Of a DNA stretch of 64,000 nt, positions 1-8,415 are shown one piece after another. Both the position numbers and the translations under genes were made by a program. The first letter of the stretch is position 1; each line of letters begins with the position of its first letter. This DNA comes from Cyanobium sp. PCC 7001 (lineage in GTDB: Bacteria > Cyanobacteriota > Cyanobacteriia > PCC-6307 > Cyanobiaceae), in contig NZ_DS990556.1 in NCBI RefSeq assembly GCF_000155635.1, positions 2,676,607 through 2,740,606 of the forward strand. Direction: 5' to 3'. A model generated the notes under the pieces. The model saw nothing but the letters and a program-made list of their open reading frames with translations, was not told the DNA's origin and made no database searches.

Positions 1-859
1 GTTGCAGCAGGCCGTCCTCGGAGGCCCGTGCCACCCCAGCCAGATTGCCATCCGGGCCCAGCACGGCCACCGGCTGCCCGGCCGGATGGCTGCTGGTGGC
101 CTCCAGGGTGCGGCCACAGCGCCAGCCCGCCAGCTCCTCGGGCTGCAGCTGGCGGCGGGGCAGGTGTCCCAGCGGTCCGAGGGGGTCGATCAGGGCCGGG
201 GCTGGCGGCTTGTCGATGGCGTCCAGGGGCACCGCCTGGGCCAGCGTGAAGCCGAGGGCCTCCGTGCGCCGCAGCTCCGCCAGGCAGCCGCCACAGCCCA
301 GAGCTGCGCCCAGATCCCGAGCCAGGGAACGGATGTAGGTGCCGGCCGAACACGTCACCCCCAGCCTCAGCCGGCCAGTGGTGGCATCCCAGTGCAGCAG
401 CTCCAGGGATTCGATCGTCACGGGGCGGGGCTCCAGCACCAGCTCTTCGCCGCGGCGGGCCCTGGCATAGGCCCGCTCGCCGGCCACATGCACCGCAGAG
501 ATCTGCGGCGGCACCTGGGTGATGGCGCCGCGGAACGGAGCCAGGGCCTGCTCCAGCTGGTCCCGCTCCAGTGCGGGCCAGGCCCGTTTCTCCAGCAGCC
601 TGCCGGTGAGATCGTCGCTGTCGGTGCGCACCCCCAGCTGCAGCGTGCCCTCGTAGCGCTTGGCGCCGGCCAGGTAGGGCAGCAGCCGGGTGGCCGGCCC
701 CAGGGCCAGGGGGAGCACGCCGGTGACCGCCGGATCCAGGGTGCCGCCATGGCCCACGCGCCGCAGGCCGTAGGCACGGCGGGCCCGGGCCACACAGGCC
801 TGGGACGTGAGCCCGGCTGGCTTGTCCAGCACCAGGAACCCGCAGCACTGGTCAGCCAT
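1..859 (-). CDS. truB: tRNA pseudouridine(55) synthase TruB (3' end cut by window edge)
   Basis: TruB converts U55 in the T-loop of tRNAs to pseudouridine. Read on the minus strand, the protein opens with FLVLDKPAG and carries the family signature GHGGTLDP, in which Asp42 is the expected catalytic aspartate. About 286 codons are inside the window with no stop, so the C-terminal PUA-like end is missing to the left. The ATG at 859 is chosen because the LDKPAG motif follows within 12 codons. It is divergent from the transporter gene that starts 42 bp away. Family assignment is secure; only the end is unknown. Confidence 0.93.
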   Translation of the reverse strand, partial: MADQCCGFLVLDKPAGLTSQACVARARRAYGLRRVGHGGTLDPAVTGVLPLALGPATRLLPYLAGAKRYEGTLQLGVRTDSDDLTGRLLEKRAWPALERDQLEQALAPFRGAITQVPPQISAVHVAGERAYARARRGEELVLEPRPVTIESLELLHWDATTGRLRLGVTCSAGTYIRSLARDLGAALGCGGCLAELRRTEALGFTLAQAVPLDAIDKPPAPALIDPLGPLGHLPRRQLQPEELAGWRCGRTLEATSSHPAGQPVAVLGPDGNLAGVARASEDGLLQ

Positions 860-901
860 GCCCCCACCCATCAGCCTGGAAGCGTCCCATGTTCCGCCCC
901 G

Positions 902-1603
902 ATGACCCTGCAGCAGCGTCGCGATCTGGCGTTTCTGGTGCTGGCGGGCCTGTTCCTGGGCAGCATGGCCATGCTGAACATCCTGGGGCTCACCCGCTTC
1001 CTGCAGCTGGGGGCCATCGGTTCCTGGCCGATCGTCGTGGCCGTGGGGGCCCTGCCCTACCCCGTCACATTCCTGTGCACCGACCTGATCAGCGAGATCT
1101 GGGGGGAGGAGAAGGCGAGCCAGCTGGTCTGGGTGGGACTGGCGCTGAACGGCTGGGTGGTGCTGGTGCTCTGGCTGGGTGGAGCGCTGCCGGGGTTGGC
1201 GGGAGCGCCGGAGGCCACCTTCTTCGAGGTGCAGCGGCTCGCCTTCGGCGCGGTGGGAGCCTCGATGCTGGCCTACCTCGCCGCCCAGTTCACCGACGTG
1301 CGGCTCTTCCATTTCTGGAAGCGGTTCAGCGGCGGCAAGGCCCTCTGGCTTCGGAACAACGGCTCCACCCTGGTGAGTCAGCTGGTGGACACCACCGCCG
1401 TGGTGCTGGTGAGCCACTACGCCAACCACCTGCTGCCCATCCGCCCCGGGGAGGCGGTGCTGCCCCAGCTGGCCAGCTACATCGCCAGCGGCTACCTGTT
1501 CAAGGCCCTGGCCGCCCTGGTGGACACCCTGCCCTTCTATGCCCTCACCGGCTGGCTGCGGCAGTGGCTGGAGGTGCCGGGTCCGGGCAGTGAGCTCGGC
1601 TGA
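902..1603 (+). CDS. Queuosine precursor transporter (YhhQ/VUT family)
   Basis: A 233-residue, very hydrophobic protein with about six membrane segments. Conserved-looking features are the N-terminal LNILGL stretch, PYPVTFLCTDLISEIWG in the second segment and FHFWKR in the middle, all typical of the VUT/YhhQ family, whose members import queuosine precursors (preQ0/preQ1 or queuine). The reading frame stays open far upstream, but that part is only the shadow of truB; the ATG at 902 sits directly before the first hydrophobic segment. The window also has queA at 36 kb, which uses preQ1-modified tRNA, so salvage of a queuosine precursor fits. The substrate is inferred from the family. Confidence 0.85.
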   Translation: MTLQQRRDLAFLVLAGLFLGSMAMLNILGLTRFLQLGAIGSWPIVVAVGALPYPVTFLCTDLISEIWGEEKASQLVWVGLALNGWVVLVLWLGGALPGLAGAPEATFFEVQRLAFGAVGASMLAYLAAQFTDVRLFHFWKRFSGGKALWLRNNGSTLVSQLVDTTAVVLVSHYANHLLPIRPGEAVLPQLASYIASGYLFKALAALVDTLPFYALTGWLRQWLEVPGPGSELG

Positions 1604-1652
1604 GCTCTCCTCTGGCACGCCCTAGGTTTGGCCCGAACGATTCGGACGGTCA

Positions 1653-2414
1653 GTGGTCACGGCAGCAGAACCCAGGCAGGGAATCCTCGACGTGGACCAT
1701 TTCCTGGCGGATGGTTTCGATCTCCGGCAGCACCTGGCCGACTACCTCGCCATCGACCTGGCCGAACTGGAGCGGCGCTTGCCCTCCAGCACCGCCGAAC
1801 TGGCGGCGCTCCACCCCGGGGTCTTCGAGCTGGAGCAGGCCGGTCGCTTCTATGAGGACATGGTGGGCACGGCCCATCTGCTCGAGCTGGCCGCCTGGCA
1901 TCTGGGCAGTGCCGAGTACATCGCCGACACCCTGCGGCTGCAGCAGAGCTTCGCCCATGGCCAGGTGCTCGATTTCGGTGGCGGCATCGGCAGCCATGCC
2001 CTGGCGGCCGCGGCGCTGCCGCAGGTGGAGCGGGTGTGGTTCGTGGATCTCAACCCCCACAACCGCGGCTGTGTGTGGGCCCGGGCGGCCCGCCTGGGCC
2101 TGGCCGACAAGCTCTCCTGCCATCGCGACCTGGAGGATCGCCAGCTGCCCGAGCGCTTCGACACCCTGGTGTGCCTGGATGTTCTGGAGCACCTGCCCGA
2201 TCCCGCAGGTCAGCTCGAGCAGTTCGCCCAGCGCCTCGCCCCCGCTGGCACGGCCCTGCTCAACTGGTATTTCTTCAAGGGGCACCGGGGCGAGTACCCC
2301 TTCCATGTGGATGACCCGGTGCTGGTGGAGCGTTTCTTCCGCACGCTCCACGCCAGGTTTCTGGAGGTGTTTCACCCCTTCCTGATCACCACTCGCGCCT
2401 ATCGCCTGGCCTGA
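1653..2414 (+). CDS. Class I SAM-dependent methyltransferase, substrate unknown
   Basis: About 253 residues. The SAM-binding glycine loop reads [11 protein letters not shown] near residue 110, followed by an acidic residue at the next strand (WFVDLN) and a [11 protein letters not shown] motif typical of Methyltransf_11/23 folds. The N-terminal 90 residues form a helical region I do not recognise. The frame has no ATG in the N-terminal part; GTG at 1653 gives the longest protein and GTG at 1692 is an alternative. It stands alone between the transporter and a hairpin shared with the convergent ribosomal protein genes. The substrate cannot be told from sequence. Confidence 0.75.
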   Translation: MVTAAEPRQGILDVDHFLADGFDLRQHLADYLAIDLAELERRLPSSTAELAALHPGVFELEQAGRFYEDMVGTAHLLELAAWHLGSAEYIADTLRLQQSFAHGQVLDFGGGIGSHALAAAALPQVERVWFVDLNPHNRGCVWARAARLGLADKLSCHRDLEDRQLPERFDTLVCLDVLEHLPDPAGQLEQFAQRLAPAGTALLNWYFFKGHRGEYPFHVDDPVLVERFFRTLHARFLEVFHPFLITTRAYRLA

Positions 2415-2426
2415 GGCCCAAGGCAA

Positions 2427-2459
2427 AGCCCCTCCCGACAGCGGCTGCGGGGAGGGGCT
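2427..2459. terminator. Hairpin between convergent genes, probable bidirectional terminator
   Basis: A 10-bp perfect stem (AGCCCCTCCC / GGGAGGGGCT) with a 13-nt loop lies 13 bp after the methyltransferase stop and downstream of rpmA on the other strand. No strong T-tract follows, so intrinsic termination is plausible rather than certain. Confidence 0.55.
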
Positions 2460-2460
2460 C

Positions 2461-2520
2461 GATGCCGGCTGACTTGGTGCCGTCTGACTCGGTGCCGTCT
2501 GAGTCGATGCCGTCCGAGCT
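2461..2520. repeat. Four imperfect tandem copies of a 15-bp unit
   Basis: Exactly 60 bp made of four 15-mers close to GGTGCCGTCTGACTC (starting at 2461, 2476, 2491 and 2506). The two middle copies differ at one position and the outer ones at a few more. It sits between the hairpin and the end of rpmA, outside any gene I accept. Confidence 0.8.
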
Positions 2521-2556
2521 GTCAGGGGCCTGGGGCCCTGTCAGCCGATGGCCAGC

Positions 2557-2820
2557 TCAGCCCAGGGCCACGTTGATGCGCTTGCGGTTGCGCAGGCCAC
2601 GCTTGATCGAGTCGAAGCTCACCACGCCGTCCACCAGGGCGAAAAGGGTGTCATCGGAGCCGCGCCCCACGTTCACGCCGGGAAGCACGGAGGTGCCGCG
2701 CTGGCGCACCAGGATCGAGCCGGCGTTCACGGCCTCGCCGCCGTAGGCCTTGACACCCAGGCGCTTGGCGTTGGAGTCGCGGCCGTTGCGGGTGGAGCCT
2801 GTGCCTTTCTTGTGGGCCAT
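2557..2820 (-). CDS. rpmA: 50S ribosomal protein L27
   Basis: 87 residues, the usual length of bacterial L27. It begins [20 protein letters not shown], the conserved start that reaches toward the peptidyl transferase centre, and continues with the VRQRGT and [10 protein letters not shown] blocks. It follows rplU on the same strand after 49 bp, the standard rplU-rpmA operon order. The cleaved N-terminal extension known from Firmicutes is absent. Confidence 0.98.
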   Translation of the reverse strand: MAHKKGTGSTRNGRDSNAKRLGVKAYGGEAVNAGSILVRQRGTSVLPGVNVGRGSDDTLFALVDGVVSFDSIKRGLRNRKRINVALG

Positions 2821-2869
2821 GGTTCGGAGGTTGAAGGAGAGGGGGAATGCGGAAGGGACTGAAGCAGCC

Positions 2870-3268
2870 TCAGGCCAGAGGCTTGCCGGCCACGGTGATG
2901 GACTGCACCATCACGCGGGTGAGCTCCTGACGGTGACCGTTCTTGCGGCGTGTCTTCTTCTTCGGGCGCATCTTGTAGACAATGATCTTGGGCCCGCGGC
3001 GGTGGGCCATGACCTTGAGCTCCACGCTGGCGCCGCTCACGTAGGGCTGGCCCAGGGTGGTGGCCTTGCCGTCGTTGACGAGCAGCACGTTCTCCAGGGT
3101 CACGGTCTCGTCCACCTCGGCCCCGATCCGGTCCAGGTCGTAGTACCGGTTGGGCTGCAGCCAGAACTGCTGGCCTGAGGCCTCCACGATGGCGTAGGGA
3201 GCGGCGGGAGGAGTGGCCGCGGCAGGGGCGGCGCCGGTGCCGCTGGCAGCGGTAGTGGTCGGGGTCAT
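2870..3268 (-). CDS. rplU: 50S ribosomal protein L21
   Basis: The L21 core starts at [13 protein letters not shown] around residue 25 and runs through [16 protein letters not shown] and the basic [12 protein letters not shown] segment that contacts 23S rRNA. A roughly 24-residue Ala/Pro/Thr-rich N-terminal tail precedes it, longer than in most bacteria; the ATG at 3268 is the only start that includes this tail, and a shorter product cannot be excluded. First gene of the rplU-rpmA pair, divergent from kaiA with 176 bp between the start codons, which must hold promoters for both directions. Confidence 0.96.
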   Translation of the reverse strand: MTPTTTAASGTGAAPAAATPPAAPYAIVEASGQQFWLQPNRYYDLDRIGAEVDETVTLENVLLVNDGKATTLGQPYVSGASVELKVMAHRRGPKIIVYKMRPKKKTRRKNGHRQELTRVMVQSITVAGKPLA

Positions 3269-3444
3269 GGCGGTGGTGCGTGGACAGGCTGGTGGTTTCG
3301 AGATGCGGACCCGAAGGTCTGCAGATCACCGATTACGCCTGGCTCACAATCGAAAGACAATGCCAAATCCTCCGATTTCGAGCTGCCTTTCGTCAACATT
3401 GGGGCACGTTTCCGTCGGGCTGTCCACGCCGGCGGGGCTGTTCC

Positions 3445-4347
3445 ATGCCCGAATCGGTTCTCACCGTTGCCTCTCTCGTCCATGACCCCGCACTCCAGGC
3501 CGCCGTCGCCCGCTGGCTGGCGGGTGGGAGGTATGCCCTCGTGCGGGTCGATCCCAGTGACGACCCGGTGGCTGCCCTCGAGCGGCTGCGGGAGGACTTC
3601 GATGCCCTGCTCATCGAGGAGGGCAGCGTGGATCCCAGCGTGTTCGCCGGCCTGAACCAGCGGGGGCTGGTGCTGCCAGCCGTGGTGATCGGCGCGGTCA
3701 CGGGGGAGGTGACCGTGCACGAGGCGGAGGTGCGCCTGCCCCCCGACCAGCTCGAGCAGCTGCCCTACAGCCTCGATGCGGCCCTGTCCCGGTTTCTGCG
3801 CCGGGGGGTGATGAACCCGGCCGATGGTGAGGAGGCCGCCGAGGCGGGGCCGGCGTCCGGCGACGCGGCCGCCGGACGCGAAGCTGGCGAGGCAGGGGAG
3901 ACCGGTGCCCCCGTGCCCATGCCCTGGCGGCTCGATGACCGCCTCAGGGAGCGGCTCGGTCTGCTGGGGGTGTTCTACAAGCGCGATCCCTCCCGCTTCC
4001 TGCGCAACCTGCCGCTCACGGAGCAGAACGAACTCAGGCGCTCACTGGAGAGGAGTTATCGCGATCTCCTGCTCAATTACTTCCGCAATCCATCCGCAGC
4101 CAACCAGGCCCTGGAGAGCTTTGTGAACACTGCCTTCTTCAGCGATCTTTCGATCACCACCACGGTTCAGATCCACATGGATCTGATCGACTCCTTTTCC
4201 GATCGGCTACGTCTGGAGGGCCACAAGACGGACTTCCTGCAGGACTACCGCCTGGCGTTGCTGGATGTGATGGCCCACCTGTGTGAGATGTATCGGCGCT
4301 CCATACCTCCCGACGTGCCATTGATTCGCTTTTCCGCATCAACTTGA
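3445..4347 (+). CDS. kaiA: Circadian clock protein KaiA
   Basis: KaiA stimulates KaiC autophosphorylation in the cyanobacterial clock. The 300-residue protein has an N-terminal pseudo-receiver domain (about 1-130; [18 protein letters not shown] onward, with no clear phospho-acceptor Asp) and a C-terminal helical KaiA domain containing [16 protein letters not shown] and a [18 protein letters not shown]-like end (here [10 protein letters not shown]). A 45-residue Ala/Glu/Gly-rich linker lies between them. The frame is open upstream to 3280, but the ATG at 3445 fits the family start. Full-length kaiA here separates this genome from Prochlorococcus, where it is lost. It is followed by kaiB after 19 bp. 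Confidence 0.96.
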   Translation: MPESVLTVASLVHDPALQAAVARWLAGGRYALVRVDPSDDPVAALERLREDFDALLIEEGSVDPSVFAGLNQRGLVLPAVVIGAVTGEVTVHEAEVRLPPDQLEQLPYSLDAALSRFLRRGVMNPADGEEAAEAGPASGDAAAGREAGEAGETGAPVPMPWRLDDRLRERLGLLGVFYKRDPSRFLRNLPLTEQNELRRSLERSYRDLLLNYFRNPSAANQALESFVNTAFFSDLSITTTVQIHMDLIDSFSDRLRLEGHKTDFLQDYRLALLDVMAHLCEMYRRSIPPDVPLIRFSAST

Positions 4348-4366
4348 ATCCATTCTTCTCAGTCTT

Positions 4367-4777
4367 ATGTCACCACGAAAAACCTACATCCTGAAGCTTT
4401 ATGTGGCTGGAAATACGCCCAATTCCATGCGTGCGCTCAAGACCTTGCGCAATATTCTGGAAATGGAATTCAAGGGTGTCTATGCTCTCAAGGTGATCGA
4501 TGTGCTTGTGAATCCCCAGTTGGCGGAGGAGGATAAGATCCTCGCCACCCCCACGCTGACCAAGATCCTTCCGCCTCCCGTGCGGCGCATCATCGGTGAT
4601 CTGAGTGATCGTGAGCGGGTGCTGATCGGCCTCGATCTTCTCTACGACGAACTCACTGATGATGAGGGCTTCGATGCTCTCCCTCTGGCATCTCCGGCCT
4701 CAGAGCCCGATGCCAGCCTTCCCGCCGTTCCTTCGGAGGGAGCCCGTTCGGTGGATGGGCTCAACCCTCCAGCCTGA
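4367..4777 (+). CDS. kaiB: Circadian clock protein KaiB with extended C-terminus
   Basis: KaiB binds phosphorylated KaiC, sequesters KaiA and drives the dephosphorylation phase. The thioredoxin-like core is intact ([18 protein letters not shown] at the start, [17 protein letters not shown] in the middle, [19 protein letters not shown] at the end of the core). The usual protein is about 102 residues; this one has 136, with a Pro/Ser/Ala-rich, acidic tail of roughly 34 residues after the core. The gap to kaiA is only 19 bp and to kaiC 45 bp, so a kaiBC-specific promoter, if present, must lie inside kaiA. Confidence 0.97.
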   Translation: MSPRKTYILKLYVAGNTPNSMRALKTLRNILEMEFKGVYALKVIDVLVNPQLAEEDKILATPTLTKILPPPVRRIIGDLSDRERVLIGLDLLYDELTDDEGFDALPLASPASEPDASLPAVPSEGARSVDGLNPPA

Positions 4778-4822
4778 GCCCTGCGCCTGAATTCTTCACC
4801 GTTCTCCTCTCGTTCCACGGCG

Positions 4823-6361
4823 ATGCAGCAACCCAGTTCCCCCGATACTCCCTTGATGCAGGTGCAGAAACTGCCCACGGGCATCGAGGGCTTTGATGAT
4901 GTGTGCCACGGGGGGCTTCCGATCGGCCGTTCCACCCTGATCAGTGGCACCTCGGGAACCGGCAAGACGGTGTTGTCGTTGAACTTCCTCTACAACGGCA
5001 TTCGCCAGTACAAAGAGCCTGGGATCTTCGTGACCTTCGAAGAGTCTCCCCTGGACATCCTCCGCAATGCCGCCAGCTTTGGCTGGAATCTCCAGGAGAT
5101 GCTGGAGCAGGACAAGCTGTTCATTCTGGATGCCTCTCCCGATCCGGACGGGCAGGATGTGGCCGGGAGCTTTGATCTGTCCGGCTTGATCGAGCGAATC
5201 AATTACGCCATCCGCAAGTACAAGGCACGCCGGGTGGCGATCGATTCGATCACGGCCGTCTTTCAGCAGTACGACGCCGTTTCCGTGGTGCGCCGCGAGA
5301 TCTTCCGGCTGATCGCCAGACTGAAGGAAATCGGCGTCACCACTGTGATGACCACCGAGCGCATTGATGAATACGGGCCTGTTGCGCGCTATGGCGTGGA
5401 GGAGTTCGTGTCCGATAATGTTGTGATCCTGCGCAACGTTCTGGAGGGCGAGCGCAGGCGCCGCACGGTGGAAATCCTCAAGCTGCGGGGCACGACCCAC
5501 ATGAAGGGCGAGTTCCCCTTCACGATGGGAAGCCATGGGATGAGTGTGTTCCCCCTGGGAGCCATGCGGCTCACCCAGCGCTCCTCCAACATCCGGATCA
5601 GTTCGGGTGTGCCCAAGCTCGACGAGATGTGCGGCGGCGGTTTCTTCAAGGACTCCATCATCCTGGCCACGGGTGCCACCGGCACCGGCAAGACCCTGCT
5701 GGTCTCGAAGTTCGTGGAAGACGCCTGTCGCAGCAAGCAGCGGGCCATTCTGTTCGCCTACGAGGAATCCCGGGCCCAGTTGCTGCGCAACGCAACCAGC
5801 TGGGGCATCGACTTCGAGCAGATGGAGCAGGATGGCTTGCTCAAGATCATCTGTGCCTATCCGGAGTCCACCGGGTTGGAAGATCACCTTCAGATCATCA
5901 AGACGGAGATCAGCCAGTTCAAGCCCTCCCGGATGGCCATCGATTCCCTGAGTGCCCTGGCCCGAGGGGTGAGCCACAACGCCTTCCGGCAGTTCGTGAT
6001 CGGGGTGACCGGCTATGCCAAGCAGGAGGAGATCGCCGGTTTCTTCACCAACACCTCAGAGGAGTTCATGGGCAGTCACTCGATCACTGACTCCCACATC
6101 TCCACGATCACCGACACGATCCTTCTGCTGCAGTATGTGGAGATCCGTGGGGAAATGGCCCGTGCCTTGAATGTGTTCAAGATGCGGGGCTCCTGGCATG
6201 ACAAAGGCATCCGTGAGTTCGTGATCACGGGCAACGGCCCGGAGATCAAGGATTCCTTCTCCAACTTCGAGCGCATCATCAGCGGCGTTCCCCATCGGGT
6301 CACCACCGACGAGCGCAGCGAGCTTTCCCGCATCGTGCGCGGCGTGTCGGACGACCGCTGA
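4823..6361 (+). CDS. kaiC: Circadian clock ATPase/kinase KaiC
   Basis: 512 residues with two RecA-like halves. The CI P-loop GTSGTGKT is at residues 42-49 and the CII P-loop GATGTGKT at 284-291. The autophosphorylation pair is present in SHISTITD as Ser427-Thr428 (equivalent to S431/T432 of Synechococcus elongatus). The C-terminal A-loop/tail region (KDSFSNFERIISGVPHR) that KaiA grips is also present. All parts for an oscillating phosphorylation clock are therefore encoded together. Start ATG at 4823 gives the N-terminus MQQPSSPDTP before the conserved VQKLPTGIEGFD. Confidence 0.98.
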   Translation: MQQPSSPDTPLMQVQKLPTGIEGFDDVCHGGLPIGRSTLISGTSGTGKTVLSLNFLYNGIRQYKEPGIFVTFEESPLDILRNAASFGWNLQEMLEQDKLFILDASPDPDGQDVAGSFDLSGLIERINYAIRKYKARRVAIDSITAVFQQYDAVSVVRREIFRLIARLKEIGVTTVMTTERIDEYGPVARYGVEEFVSDNVVILRNVLEGERRRRTVEILKLRGTTHMKGEFPFTMGSHGMSVFPLGAMRLTQRSSNIRISSGVPKLDEMCGGGFFKDSIILATGATGTGKTLLVSKFVEDACRSKQRAILFAYEESRAQLLRNATSWGIDFEQMEQDGLLKIICAYPESTGLEDHLQIIKTEISQFKPSRMAIDSLSALARGVSHNAFRQFVIGVTGYAKQEEIAGFFTNTSEEFMGSHSITDSHISTITDTILLLQYVEIRGEMARALNVFKMRGSWHDKGIREFVITGNGPEIKDSFSNFERIISGVPHRVTTDERSELSRIVRGVSDDR

Positions 6362-6372
6362 GCGCCCTTGGC

Positions 6373-8415
6373 TCAGCCAGGTAGAGCGGCTTCGGCCATG
6401 GCCTGGGTGGCCCGTTCGGCCGCATCCGCCCGCCGTTCCGCCGTCAGTCGCAGCTCATCCTGGTCGGAGTCCTCCAGGGGAAGCTCGAACCAGAAGCTCG
6501 TGCCGATGCCCGGCTCGCTGACCATCCGGATCTGGGTGCCGTGCTTGTCGAGAATGCCGCGCACGATCGAAAGACCGAGCCCGGTGCCCGCTTCGAAGTG
6601 CACGGCGTTCTCCACGCGGAAAAACCGTTCGAAGATCCGGTCCTGATCGGCTTCCGAGATGCCGCAGCCGCTGTCGCCGATCTCGATCCTCAGCCGTGGC
6701 AGTGGGGAGGTGAGATCGCAGTGGGGCAGATCCCCGCTGGGCAGGGCATCGGGATCGATCAGGCAGCGGTCTGGCCAGGGATAGGCCCGCAGCACGATCT
6801 GACCCCCTTCCGCTGTGAACTTGAGGGCATTGCCCACCAGATTGTCGAACACCTGGAGCAGCAGATCCCAGTTGGCGAGCACGCGCGGCAGCGGTTCCTC
6901 GGACTCGAACAGCAGCTTCACCCCCTTGTCCTCGGCATTGAGCCGGTAGGTGCGGAGTGTCTGTTCGATGGCGGGGCCCACCTCGAGCGGTTCAAAGCTC
7001 CAGGCACGGTCTGATTCCAGTCGGGACAGGTCGAGCACATCGTTGACCAGCCGGGTGAGCCGGTCGGTTTCCGCATTGGCGATGCCCAGGAATTCCTTCT
7101 TCTCCTCCTCGGAGAGTTGATCGCCCAGGTCGTGGAGCGTTTCCACGTAGCTCTTGATGTTGAACAGCGGCGTGCGCAACTCGTGGGACACGTTGCTGAT
7201 GAAGCGGCTCTGGGCCGCATTGAGTTCCACCTCCCGCGTGAGGTCCTGAACGGTCATGGCGATCCCCTTGAGGGATTCGCCGCTGGCATCCCGTACGGGT
7301 TGCAGAACGATGCGCAGGGTGCGGGGCGGCTCGCCGACGTTGCAGCGCACATCGGCCGCCTCCTGCTGGCCGATCATCACGTTTTCCAGGGCGGAGTGGA
7401 GTTCAATCGCCAGCCGCTCCGGCAGCTCGGTGATCAGCTCCTGGCCCTCCAGCTTGCGGCCCTCCCAGCGGAACAACCGGCGCGCCGTGGGGTTGGCCAG
7501 CACGATGGCGCCATTGGCGTCGAGCAGAACGGCCCCATCGGCCATGGTGGCGATCAGGGATTCCTGCTTCACCTGGGCGGCGGTGAGCTCCTCGATGTTG
7601 GCGGCCTTGTAGACCTCCAGCTCGGCCGTCATGGCGTTGAAGCCTTCGAGCAGTTCCCCCAGCTCCCCGCCGATCGGCAGGGCGATGCGGGCGCCGAAGT
7701 TGCCGCCGGCCACCTGGCGCACGCCACGCAGCAGTTCCTTCACCGGCTGGGTGATGGTGAGGGCGTTGAACACGGCCCCCAGGATCACCAGCACCCAGAT
7801 CGAGATGAACACGGCCACGGTCACCTCCCGGGTGAGGGCGGCACTGGCCAGCAGGGTTTCGTTGGGATTGATGCCGAGGGCGAGCACGCCGAAGTAGCGG
7901 CCCTCACTCACCATCGGCACGAACACGTCCGTCACCTGTCCGTCGGGGGTGAGGTGATGACGGATCAGGGGATTGTCCGGACGCTTCTGGATGTCTGGCG
8001 GCAGTTCCAGGCGGCGGCTGAGCAGCAGCTCGCTGCTCCCGGAGGTGCCGCCGATCGGAATGCCCAGATAGATCACCCCATCGGGATCGGCGAAGAAGAT
8101 GTAGCGGAGGCTGCGGCTGGAGCGCCAGAACCGTTCCGCCACCGAGGCCAGTTCCCTGTCGTTCCCTTCCGCCACCAGGGGAGTGACGTTGGCGGAGAGC
8201 AGCAGGCCCAGATCCCGTGCGTAGCGGGTGTCGCTCATGCGGGCATCCCGCTGGATCCCGTTGAGCGCGAAGAAGGTGATGCCCGTCATCAACAGGCTCA
8301 CCACCAGGGTGGCCACCGCCAGCAGCTTGGTCTGGAGGCTGAATTCCGCCCACCAGCGGTCCAGGGCCCGGCGCCAGGCTGCCAGGGTGCCGGAGCCGTA
8401 TGGGTGCTCACTCAT
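6373..8415 (-). CDS. nblS: NblS/Hik33-type membrane sensor histidine kinase
   Basis: The cyanobacterial NblS/Hik33 kinase responds to high light and other photosynthetic stress and signals to RpaB-type regulators. Order of parts in 680 residues: a first membrane span at about 30-52, an extracytoplasmic sensor region with PDGVIYLGIPIGG, a second span near 195-218, a HAMP linker, a PAS domain (about 285-390), a dimerisation domain with SHELRTPLFNIKSYVETL (phospho-acceptor His411), and an ATPase domain with NLVGNALKFT, DSGCGI and GTGLGLSIV. Location directly downstream of purD, with a 4-bp ATGA overlap, matches the arrangement in marine picocyanobacteria. It is convergent with kaiC, 11 bp apart. 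Confidence 0.93.
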   Translation of the reverse strand: MSEHPYGSGTLAAWRRALDRWWAEFSLQTKLLAVATLVVSLLMTGITFFALNGIQRDARMSDTRYARDLGLLLSANVTPLVAEGNDRELASVAERFWRSSRSLRYIFFADPDGVIYLGIPIGGTSGSSELLLSRRLELPPDIQKRPDNPLIRHHLTPDGQVTDVFVPMVSEGRYFGVLALGINPNETLLASAALTREVTVAVFISIWVLVILGAVFNALTITQPVKELLRGVRQVAGGNFGARIALPIGGELGELLEGFNAMTAELEVYKAANIEELTAAQVKQESLIATMADGAVLLDANGAIVLANPTARRLFRWEGRKLEGQELITELPERLAIELHSALENVMIGQQEAADVRCNVGEPPRTLRIVLQPVRDASGESLKGIAMTVQDLTREVELNAAQSRFISNVSHELRTPLFNIKSYVETLHDLGDQLSEEEKKEFLGIANAETDRLTRLVNDVLDLSRLESDRAWSFEPLEVGPAIEQTLRTYRLNAEDKGVKLLFESEEPLPRVLANWDLLLQVFDNLVGNALKFTAEGGQIVLRAYPWPDRCLIDPDALPSGDLPHCDLTSPLPRLRIEIGDSGCGISEADQDRIFERFFRVENAVHFEAGTGLGLSIVRGILDKHGTQIRMVSEPGIGTSFWFELPLEDSDQDELRLTAERRADAAERATQAMAEAALPG

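Noticed and set aside
4796-5977. Leftward 393-codon open frame opposite kaiC
   Set aside because: Antisense shadow; KaiC on the other strand is complete and conserved.
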